Source: Agrobacterium larrymoorei | GTDB taxonomy: Bacteria; Pseudomonadota; Alphaproteobacteria; Rhizobiales; Rhizobiaceae | Reading direction: 5' to 3' | NCBI RefSeq assembly: GCF_013322225.1 | Contig: NZ_JAAMFB010000011.1 | Span: forward strand, 62,001-126,000 | Length of the DNA: 64,000 nucleotides | Shown here: piece after piece, positions 57,785 through 64,000 of the stretch | How positions within the stretch are numbered: the first letter of the stretch is position 1 | Layout: each line of letters starts with the position of its first letter | The notes under the pieces: generated by a model | Database searches by the model: none | The model's input: only the letters and a program-made list of their open reading frames with translations | Told to the model about the DNA's origin: nothing | Made by a program: the position numbers and the translations under genes

Positions 57785-58858
57785 TCAGGCTGCCTGCTTC
57801 GGCAAGCTGTTCATATCGATGACGAAGCGGTAACGCACGTCACTTTTGATCATGCGTTCATAAGCTTCATTGATCTGGTCGATATTGATCATCTCGATGT
57901 CGGCAGCAATGCCTTTCTCGGCGCAGAAATCCAGCATTTCCTGTGTTTCGGGGATGCCACCGATCATCGAACCCGCAAAAGTCTTACGGCCAGGAATGAG
58001 GCTGAAAGCATGTACGGAAAGTGGCTTCTCGGGCGCGCCGACCTGTACCAACGCGCCATCGCGCTTCAGAAGCGCAAGGTAAGCGTTGATGTCGTGATCG
58101 GCAGCAACGGCGTCGATGATGAGATCAAGGCTGGCCGTACCCTTTTTCATCTGTTCCGGATCTTTCGAAACGATGACTTCATGCGCGCCAAGTTTCTTGG
58201 CGTCTTCTGCCTTGCCCGGAGACGTTGTGATCATGACCACCGTCGCGCCCATGGCATTTGCAAGCTTGACCGCCATGTGACCAAGGCCACCAAGGCCGAC
58301 GACGCCAACTCGCGTGCCCGGGCCAGCATTCCAGTGGCGCAAAGGCGAATAGGTCGTAATGCCCGCGCAGAGCAGCGGCGCTGCGGCAGCGGGATCGAGG
58401 CTTTCAGGAATACGCAGCACGTAGCGGTCATCCACAACCACATGCTTGGAATATCCGCCGAGCGTATGTGCGTCTCCACCCATGGCCTTGTCCGGCGCAT
58501 TATAGGTACCGGTCATGCCGTTTTCGCAATATTGCTCAAGACCTTCGGCGCAGCTTGCGCATTCGCGGCAGCTATCGACGATGCAGCCGACACCGACACG
58601 TTCGCCAGTCTTGAATTTTGTCACTTCAGCGCCAACGCGGCCAACGCGACCGATGATTTCATGGCCGGGAACGCAAGGATAGAGCGAACCCGCCCACTCG
58701 CCGCGCGCAGTATGAATGTCCGAATGGCATACGCCGCAGAACTCGATTTCAATCTCCACGTCCCGAGGACCAGGATCGCGGCGTTTGATCGTCGCGAGTT
58801 TGAGCGGGGAGGAGCCATCATCGCAGGCATAAGCAGAAGTCGTGAACATGTGATTCAC
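57785..58858 (-). CDS. Zinc-dependent NAD(P) alcohol dehydrogenase, cinnamyl-alcohol/YahK type
   Basis: 357 residues. Catalytic zinc residues in EFCGVCHSDIHTARGEW and GHEIIGRV; structural zinc in CRECASCAEGLEQYC; nucleotide fold GVVGLGGLGHMAVKLA. The GYSKHVVVDDRYVLRIP and GIPETQEMLDFCAEKGI segments are typical of NADPH-dependent aldehyde reductases of the YahK/CAD group. It probably reduces aldehydes in the cytoplasm. A different class from the glutathione-dependent enzyme 1 kb away. Confidence 0.93.
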   Translation of the reverse strand: MNHMFTTSAYACDDGSSPLKLATIKRRDPGPRDVEIEIEFCGVCHSDIHTARGEWAGSLYPCVPGHEIIGRVGRVGAEVTKFKTGERVGVGCIVDSCRECASCAEGLEQYCENGMTGTYNAPDKAMGGDAHTLGGYSKHVVVDDRYVLRIPESLDPAAAAPLLCAGITTYSPLRHWNAGPGTRVGVVGLGGLGHMAVKLANAMGATVVMITTSPGKAEDAKKLGAHEVIVSKDPEQMKKGTASLDLIIDAVAADHDINAYLALLKRDGALVQVGAPEKPLSVHAFSLIPGRKTFAGSMIGGIPETQEMLDFCAEKGIAADIEMINIDQINEAYERMIKSDVRYRFVIDMNSLPKQAA

Positions 58859-58950
58859 CTATCTTTGTGTTGTGGAACAATCGGCGACAGACAAGAAGGT
58901 CTGCCAGACGTTTGGCAACGCCTTGCTGGAAAGAAAGTTCGCCGGTGGGA

Positions 58951-59682
58951 TCAGCGAGAAGTCTCTCTGTCGGTCTCTACCGGCCCAAATACCTCCTCGA
59001 AGGATTCTCGCAGCAGAACATCGACATCGCTCATCATAACAAGCAATCCCAGATCGACAAGACTGGTTACACCATATTGGGTGATGCCGCACGGAACGAT
59101 GCCAGAAAAATGCGACAGATCAGGATCGACGTTGATAGATAATCCGTGAAAGCTCACCCACTTCCGCAAACGAATGCCTAAGGCAGCAATCTTGTCTTCG
59201 CTGACTCCTCCGTCGGGCAGGAGAGGTTTTTCAGGACGTTGAACCCATACGCCAACCCGGTCCTCACGGCGCTCACCCTTGATATTCATTTTGTCGAGCG
59301 TACGGATGATCACGTCTTCCAGTGCTGCAACATATGCGCGGACATCCTGACGCCTGCGCTTCAAATCCAGCATCACATAGACAACCCTCTGACCCGGACC
59401 ATGATAAGTGTATTCCCCTCCGCGACCCGTCGCGAAGACTGGAAAGCGGTTTGGTTCGATCAGATCGGCTGAGTCGGCGCTGGTTCCTGCGGTATAAAGC
59501 GGGGGATGCTCCAGCAGCCAGACGAGTTCGTGCGCTTCGCCCGTCGCAATTGCCGCTACCTCACGCTCCATTTCCTCAATGGCCTGTTCATAAGGCACCA
59601 ATCCATCCGAGATTCGCCAGCGCACAGGCGGAGAGTCGGGATTTGCGAACATTTTGGTGGTCAGATCGGTGCGTGTGAGCAT
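58951..59682 (-). CDS. lipB: Octanoyl-[acyl-carrier-protein] transferase
   Basis: 243 residues. Moves octanoate from ACP to lipoyl domains before LipA adds sulfur. Catalytic Cys198 is in FSGIVPCGI and Lys164 in [40 protein letters not shown] holds the substrate pocket. ATG 59682 fits relatives; a later ATG (residue 11) would drop a variable leader. 92 bp upstream of the dehydrogenase on the same strand. Confidence 0.95.
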   Translation of the reverse strand: MLTRTDLTTKMFANPDSPPVRWRISDGLVPYEQAIEEMEREVAAIATGEAHELVWLLEHPPLYTAGTSADSADLIEPNRFPVFATGRGGEYTYHGPGQRVVYVMLDLKRRRQDVRAYVAALEDVIIRTLDKMNIKGERREDRVGVWVQRPEKPLLPDGGVSEDKIAALGIRLRKWVSFHGLSINVDPDLSHFSGIVPCGITQYGVTSLVDLGLLVMMSDVDVLLRESFEEVFGPVETDRETSR

Positions 59683-59870
59683 GGTGAAGTCCTTTCCACA
59701 GCCTTCTGGCAGAATGAGATGAGTGCGGCAACCCCAGCATTTCCGGCCTTCTTCTAGATAGTTACGAAGCCACCGATTTTTAATTTCAAAAAACTGTCAC
59801 GACGCTCTTGTGCGCTGAAAATCCTTTTGCTACATGCACCTCCGTCGACGCAGGTCGGCCCTACCACGAT

Positions 59871-59955
59871 GCGGTCGTGGCGGAATTGGTAGACGCGCAG
59901 CGTTGAGGTCGCTGTGGGGCAACCCGTGGAAGTTCGAGTCTTCTCGACCGCACCA
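59871..59955 (+). tRNA. tRNA-Leu (anticodon GAG)
   Basis: 85 nt including encoded CCA. Acceptor arms GCGGTCG and CGACCGC pair fully. D-arm GGAATTGGTAGACGC, anticodon stem CAGCG/CGCTG with loop TTGAGGT (anticodon GAG), a long variable arm typical of tRNA-Leu (GTGGGGCAACCCGTG), and T-arm with GTTCGAGTC. Reads leucine CUC/CUU codons. Confidence 0.97.
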
Positions 59956-59960
59956 AAGAT

Positions 59961-59985
59961 AACCCGCTTCGGCGGGTTTTTCTTT
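59961..59985 (+). terminator. Terminator after tRNA-Leu
   Basis: AACCCGC-TTCG-GCGGGTT, a 7-bp stem with a stable UUCG-type tetraloop, then TTTCTTTTT. Six bases after the CCA end. Confidence 0.93.
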
Positions 59986-60424
59986 TTCTAACAACGGCTT
60001 TGTTCCGTTTGTTAACGCTCCCTCTCAAATTACGAATACTCGTCGTTCCCTGGCCAATGAAGCATGGCCCGGATTCTCAGATGCTTTAATAGCTTCGATT
60101 TCTGCGACGCGATTTGTACCCGGTGATTGATAGCGGCGCACCAGGTGCTGCGTTGATCCTGCACGAACGGGACGCTCAGTCTCGCTTTACTTTTCGACTA
60201 AGTAGAAGTTATCTGTATGACAGCTTATCTGATCTCAGGTCAGCAATGATTAGATGTGCGTTTTTACTTTATGAATCGACGTTTGAATGCAACTTCTCTC
60301 ATGTGCCAAGCAACCGTTCATTAAGGCTCCCTAAGCAACCTGCCGAAATAATCATCAGGTATCAAACTGCGCACGTATTACGATACCGGATTTAATCGGT
60401 GGCTTATGTCTGGGGGACAGAATT
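59986..60424. other. Gene-free 439-bp region before the chemoreceptor gene
   Basis: AT-rich for this genome. A 93-codon frame at 60114-60395 has no recognisable features. No clear inverted repeats or attachment-site duplication of the tRNA end were seen. It ends with GGGGGAC, the ribosome site of the chemoreceptor gene. Confidence 0.5.
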
Positions 60425-62611
60425 TTGGCCGGTAAAACTACACTTCTCACGCGGATATTGATCGCTGCATCTGCTTGCGTGTTTGTTTCATTTGCTGTTT
60501 TTGCGGTTTATCTCGACAATCTTCAGCGGTCTGCGACAACCGTTTCTGTCGAGCGAGGGATCAATGCTGCTGGACAGCAAGCGAGCCAGAGCATCGCTAA
60601 CTGGCTGCACGGGCGGATCACAATGATCGATGTTCTTGCACGTCAGATCGCGTTCACATCAGACGATACGGAAATAAAGGAATTCGTTAAGAACGAAGCG
60701 CTTGCCTCGGAATTCATTCTCTCGTTTTTCGGTGTCGAATCAAACGGCGCATTCGTTACCTCGCCCGAACGACCCGTCAAACCCGGTTACGATCCACGTA
60801 AGCGTCCGTGGTATCAGGATGCCGTTAGCTCTAATGTGCCGTTCCTGACGGAACCCTATGCTGACTCCAACACCGGTGAACTTGTGGTGAGCGCAGTTTC
60901 TGCCGTGCGTACTAAAGGGGAATTGCGCGGCGTCATGGGCGGTGATTTCTCCCTTAAAGCTCTCTCTGGCATGATCGCATCGTTAGACATCGGAAGCCAG
61001 GGGTATGCCTTTCTTGTAAACAGTGACGGGAAAATCCTGATCCATCCCGATGCGGGGATGGTGACGAAGTCGCTTGCCGATCTTTTTCCTGAAAATACCC
61101 CTGCCATAGGTTCAGGGATGAGTGAAACTGTACGGGATGGGCAAGCTCAACTTGTGAGCTTCATACCCGTGACAGGGCTTGCTTCTGCAAAGTGGTATCT
61201 CGGTTTCGCCGTTGATGCCAAGGCGGCCTATTTGCCCGTCGAGGAATTTCGCGCAGCAGCGGTGGTTGCGACCATACTCTCCATCATCATTGTTGTGATT
61301 GGTTTGGCCTTCGCACTGAAAAGAATCGTCATTCGTCCGGTCACGGAAATGACGTCCTCAATGGAGAGGCTGGCGGCGGGAGATCTCAACGTCTCTATTC
61401 CGGGTAGAGATCGCACCGATCAGATCGGCTCAATGGCCGCCGCTGTCGGTGTGTTTCTTGAAAACGCGCAGGAAAGGGTGCGTCTGGAACAGGAGGCGGA
61501 CGCCAATCGCAGCCTGTCTGAGAAGGAACGGATCGCCCGCGAGGAGCAGAAGGCGAAGGAAGCGGCGGATACGCAGTTTGCGGTCGATAATCTGGCCGAT
61601 GCGCTGTCGCGTCTGTCCGAAGGCGATGTGTCCTATCGCATCAGCCAGCCCTTTGCCCAGCATCTGGACATGGTGCGCGAGAACTTCAACGCCTCTGCCG
61701 AAAAGCTTCAGTCGGCGCTGTCACGCGTGGCCAACAATGCCCGAGGTATCGATGCGGGCGCCAATGAAATCCGCTCTGCCGCCGACGATCTGGCCAAGCG
61801 CACCGAACAGCAGGCAGCCTCGGTCGAAGAGACCGCCGCTGCTCTGGAAGAGATCACCACGACGGTGAAGGATTCTACCCGGCGCGCGCAGGAAGCAGGC
61901 GAACTGGTCAGCCGTGCCCGCACCGGTGCCGAACAATCGGGCAATGTGGTGCGCAAGGCCGTTGTTGCGATGGAGCAGATCGAGAAGTCCTCGTCAGAAA
62001 TCTCCAACATCATCAGCGTGATCGACGAGATCGCCTTCCAGACCAACCTGCTGGCACTGAACGCCGGTGTGGAAGCAGCGCGTGCGGGTGAGGCGGGCAA
62101 GGGCTTTGCCGTTGTTGCGCAGGAGGTGCGTGAACTGGCGCAGCGCTCCGCAAGTGCCGCCAAGGATATCAAGGCGCTGATCAACACCTCCAATACCCAG
62201 GTTCAGGAGGGTGTGGAGCTTGTGGGCGAGACGGGCCGTGCGCTGGAAACCATCGTGGCGGAAGTGCAGGAGATCAACCGGCATGTGATGGCGATCGTGG
62301 AATCGGCGCAGGAGCAGTCTTCGGGCTTGCAGCAGATCAATACGGCTGTGAACCAGATGGATCAGGACACGCAGAAGAATGCGGCGATGGTGGAGGAATC
62401 CACCGCTGCCAGCCATGGCTTGGCCCGTGAGGCGGCATCGCTGAACCAGTTGCTCAGCCAGTTCAAGCTTGCCGGTGGCTACGAGGCTCCGGTTCGTGCA
62501 GTCACCCCAACCGAACGCTCCGCACCATCACCGGCCCGCGCGCTTGGTCGCAAGGTCGCATCCGCCTTCAACGGCAATGCAGCAGTGAAGCAGGACTGGG
62601 AAGAGTTCTGA
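60425..62611 (+). CDS. Methyl-accepting chemotaxis protein with periplasmic Cache domain
   Basis: 728 residues. TM1 about 9-28; a periplasmic dCache-like sensor 35-275 ([41 protein letters not shown], a typical Cache core; [16 protein letters not shown] as the distal half); TM2 about 279-303; HAMP 304-356; a second HAMP-like stretch near 385-435; MA signalling domain about 440-680 with the hairpin tip [20 protein letters not shown]. The C-terminal DWEEF resembles the CheR/CheB-binding pentapeptide. TTG start, 8 nt after GGGGGA. The ligand is unknown; Cache domains of this type often bind amino or organic acids. Confidence 0.95.
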   Translation: MAGKTTLLTRILIAASACVFVSFAVFAVYLDNLQRSATTVSVERGINAAGQQASQSIANWLHGRITMIDVLARQIAFTSDDTEIKEFVKNEALASEFILSFFGVESNGAFVTSPERPVKPGYDPRKRPWYQDAVSSNVPFLTEPYADSNTGELVVSAVSAVRTKGELRGVMGGDFSLKALSGMIASLDIGSQGYAFLVNSDGKILIHPDAGMVTKSLADLFPENTPAIGSGMSETVRDGQAQLVSFIPVTGLASAKWYLGFAVDAKAAYLPVEEFRAAAVVATILSIIIVVIGLAFALKRIVIRPVTEMTSSMERLAAGDLNVSIPGRDRTDQIGSMAAAVGVFLENAQERVRLEQEADANRSLSEKERIAREEQKAKEAADTQFAVDNLADALSRLSEGDVSYRISQPFAQHLDMVRENFNASAEKLQSALSRVANNARGIDAGANEIRSAADDLAKRTEQQAASVEETAAALEEITTTVKDSTRRAQEAGELVSRARTGAEQSGNVVRKAVVAMEQIEKSSSEISNIISVIDEIAFQTNLLALNAGVEAARAGEAGKGFAVVAQEVRELAQRSASAAKDIKALINTSNTQVQEGVELVGETGRALETIVAEVQEINRHVMAIVESAQEQSSGLQQINTAVNQMDQDTQKNAAMVEESTAASHGLAREAASLNQLLSQFKLAGGYEAPVRAVTPTERSAPSPARALGRKVASAFNGNAAVKQDWEEF

Positions 62612-62640
62612 GATTGCCCGCAGCACGTAGCTGAACGAAA

Positions 62641-62668
62641 AAAACCGGGTGCAGAAGCGCCCGGTTTT
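62641..62668 (+). terminator. Terminator after the chemoreceptor gene
   Basis: AAAACCGGG (62641-62649) with CCCGGTTTT (62660-62668), then CTGTTT. The stem can extend one to two bases into the loop. It also lies 20 bp after the convergent 62-codon gene. Confidence 0.88.
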
Positions 62669-62687
62669 CTGTTTACGCTGCTCCGCA

Positions 62688-62876
62688 TCAGTGAATGTCG
62701 ATTGAGCGTTTATCTGCTTCTTGTTTGATGATGTCTTCAACGACCTGTCGTTTGAGATTGGGGTTTCCCAAGAGATAATCATCGGCGATCTCGAAGATGG
62801 ATTTTGGGCTTTCCGTTCGAGATAAGGTTTCCAGATCCTGGGCGATCTGTTGGCGAAGTTCTGTAAGTTGCTCCAT
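62688..62876 (-). CDS. 62-residue conserved-looking helical protein
   Basis: MEQLTELRQQIAQDLETLSR, then a TESPKSIFEIADDYLLGNP segment and a charged C terminus KRQVVEDIIKQEADKRSIDIH. No membrane segment or signal peptide. AAGGAGG lies 5 nt before ATG 62876, a near-perfect ribosome site that fixes the start; a 69-codon extension upstream reads as non-coding. Function not recognised. The 240 bp behind it hold only its promoter and the next gene's terminator. Confidence 0.65.
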   Translation of the reverse strand: MEQLTELRQQIAQDLETLSRTESPKSIFEIADDYLLGNPNLKRQVVEDIIKQEADKRSIDIH

Positions 62877-63071
62877 CACGGCCTCCTTTGTCTCAAGAGG
62901 AATGCGTTTAGTGATCTGTAGTTCCTCATCCAAAAGGAAACCCTCCTTACGGGGGTGAGGTGGGGGAAGGACGGCGGCGCAATGATACGCTTGCCGTGCG
63001 CCCCTTCGAACCCGGATAGTCAGGGCGGGTTCCCATTTAATTTTGGACACGCTCGCTATAAAGCGCAAAAG

Positions 63072-63097
63072 AAAAGGCGGCAAAGAGGCCGCCTTTT
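63072..63097 (-). terminator. Terminator after the 55-codon membrane protein gene
   Basis: AAAAGGCGGC / GCCGCCTTTT, a 10-bp stem with a 6-nt loop; on minus the T run is TTTTC. Located 21 bp after the stop. Confidence 0.88.
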
Positions 63098-63117
63098 GGT
63101 AGTTATAAATGTCGGGA

Positions 63118-63285
63118 TTAAAATACTGCGAGGTACTTCAACAGCGAAATGATGCCGATGATTATCACGATAACCTGAGCGATCTGCTTTGCGCCGCCAC
63201 CGACAGGCAGACGAGCGATCAGCCAAAGTACGAGAACGATGACGAGAAAGGTGATCAAAATGCTGACGAGTGTTCCAGTAACCAT
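63118..63285 (-). CDS. 55-residue membrane protein, two hydrophobic segments
   Basis: Segments LVSILITFLVIVLVLWLIAR (about 6-25) and QIAQVIVIIIGIISLLKYLA (36-55) are joined by LPVGGGAK. This layout matches the small Thivi_2564-type family of bacterial membrane proteins. AAGGAG lies about 11 nt before ATG 63285; the 62-codon extension upstream is not supported. Own terminator. Role unknown. Confidence 0.75.
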   Translation of the reverse strand: MVTGTLVSILITFLVIVLVLWLIARLPVGGGAKQIAQVIVIIIGIISLLKYLAVF

Positions 63286-63412
63286 ATGTCCCAGCTCCTT
63301 TTTTACAAATAGGGTAACGGCGCGATCACCGTTGCGTGAGTAAAAGCGCGAGCTTATATTTTGGTTCCATTGTGCAAAATGAATTTGCGGAAAACCGGAT
63401 TGGAAAGATTGC

Positions 63413-63844
63413 ATGAGTGAGTTGAGGGTGAAGAAGCGCGAGACAGGTGCAACGGCCACACTCGGACGCAATGGTCATCCTCAGTTGGTGACACCAACAG
63501 GCGGTACGCTGGCAGTGGTGACGGCGGCATCCGAACCCGGCTTCAATCCACTCGATTTGCTTTATTCGTCGCTGGCAGCCTGCCTGGTGTTAAGTGCGCG
63601 CATCGCGGCGAGCCGTATGAATTTGCTGGATCGTTTCAAGGCTGTTGATGCGCGTGTCACAGGCGAAAAGTCGGACGGAGAGCCTGCGCGCATAGTGCGG
63701 TTCGATATGGTGCTGACGATCGATGGTGATTTCGATCAGGACACCAAGCAGGCTATTGCGCAAGAGGCAGAGAAAATTTGCACGGTCAGCAACACGCTCC
63801 ACGGAAATGCCGCGTTCCATCTCACAGTAAGTAATCAACGATGA
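63413..63844 (+). CDS. OsmC-family protein
   Basis: 143 residues. OsmC/Ohr fold with NPLDLLYSSLAACLVLSARIAASRM, holding the peroxidatic-type Cys (residue 57), and a second Cys in AEKICTVSNTL near 123. OsmC proteins reduce hydroperoxides with lipoyl thiols; this shorter type (YhfA-like) is less certain as a peroxidase. Its end overlaps by 10 bp the convergent deformylase-like gene. Confidence 0.88.
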   Translation: MSELRVKKRETGATATLGRNGHPQLVTPTGGTLAVVTAASEPGFNPLDLLYSSLAACLVLSARIAASRMNLLDRFKAVDARVTGEKSDGEPARIVRFDMVLTIDGDFDQDTKQAIAQEAEKICTVSNTLHGNAAFHLTVSNQR

Positions 63845-64000
63845 GACTTTTCCCATTTGCGGATAAGTCGGTCTCGCTTAAGCTTTGACAGGCGTTTGAT
63901 CCAGAACATCCCGTCGAGCTGATCGATCTCATGCTGAATGCAGGTGGCGTGGAAACCTTCTGCTGTTTCTTCGCGCCATTCTCCGGCGGTGTCCTGAAAT
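63835..64000 (-). CDS. Peptide-deformylase-like protein, C-terminal part (5' end outside window)
   Basis: The last 54 codons read FQDTAGEWREETAEGFHATC, then IQHEIDQLDGMFWIKRLSKL and KRDRLIRKWEKSHR with stop at 63835. This is the end of the peptide deformylase fold (canonical C-x-Q-H-E-x-D-H-L-x-G). The second metal-binding His is Gln here (HEIDQ), so catalysis may be lost or altered. Rhizobia often have extra deformylase paralogues. The convergent stop lies inside the osmC end. Confidence 0.85.
   Translation of the reverse strand, partial: FQDTAGEWREETAEGFHATCIQHEIDQLDGMFWIKRLSKLKRDRLIRKWEKSHR

Noticed and set aside
60114-60395. 93-codon gene before the chemoreceptor
   Set aside because: Lacks a ribosome site and has random-like composition.
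59871-60424. Integration site at the 3' end of tRNA-Leu
   Set aside because: No integrase and no duplicate of the tRNA end found in the following kilobases.

Overview
The window is a chromosomal segment of an alphaproteobacterium of the Rhizobiales, most likely the Agrobacterium/Rhizobium group. The grounds are: a giant apolipoprotein-like protein of the GPR/RgsE family that organises polar growth in these bacteria; an iron-controlled suf operon in the order known from Agrobacterium (a NifS-type desulfurase, then sufB, sufC, sufD, sufS, sufT and sufA); a single-cysteine DksA; the ppiD-trpD-trpC-moaC-moeA block; and coaD-cyclophilin-queA-tgt. No rRNA, CRISPR array, prophage or intact insertion sequence was found. 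Nearly all of it reads as core genome.

Layout. 1-8 kb: 3' end of comEC, then the 2272-residue GPR protein on the minus strand with a 24-fold 22-residue repeat, and a small Hpt protein. 8-15.5 kb: a [2Fe-2S] ferredoxin, a DUF922 protein, the folP-folB-folK folate operon, a secreted protein, the YcjX/YcjF-type pair and a SixA-type phosphatase. 15.5-19.4 kb: dksA, tyrS, anmK and a hydrolase. 19.5-26.8 kb: the Fe-S assembly operon with an Irr-type (ICE) box and an IRO-like box upstream, and a 91-bp palindromic element inside it. 27-35.6 kb: an exported protein, a nitroreductase/flavin reductase pair, DUF2336, GNAT, an AI-2E-type permease, an ABC exporter and pdxY. 35.6-42.2 kb: parE, an exported hydrolase, tpiA-secG-pyrG. 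42.2-43.7 kb: an accessory-looking nitrilase-superfamily gene. 43.7-49.3 kb: moeA, moaC, trpC, trpD and ppiD as one minus-strand block. 49.3-50.3 kb: very small membrane-protein genes and a repeated motif. 50.3-55.5 kb: coaD, two cyclophilins, queA, tgt, pabB. 55.5-59.7 kb: two zinc alcohol dehydrogenases, an EamA transporter and lipB. 59.9-64 kb: tRNA-Leu(GAG), a chemoreceptor, two small proteins, an OsmC protein and the 3' end of a peptide-deformylase-like gene.

How genes work together. folP/folB/folK and pabB serve folate synthesis. moeA/moaC make molybdenum cofactor. trpC/trpD make tryptophan. queA/tgt make queuosine in tRNA. The suf operon builds Fe-S clusters used by the ferredoxin and by lipoate and Moco enzymes. 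GPR is the polar-growth scaffold; a CtrA-like half site lies in the shared control region of gpr and the Hpt gene.

Most notable: three proteins lack metal-binding residues typical of their family (DksA has one of four Cys, Tgt one of three zinc Cys, the deformylase-like protein has HEIDQ for HExxH). Other notable points are the iron-box arrangement before the suf operon, the palindromic element between sufB and sufC, the nitrilase-like insert, and small genes of 44, 55, 58 and 62 codons. No clearly novel defence or mobile system was found.
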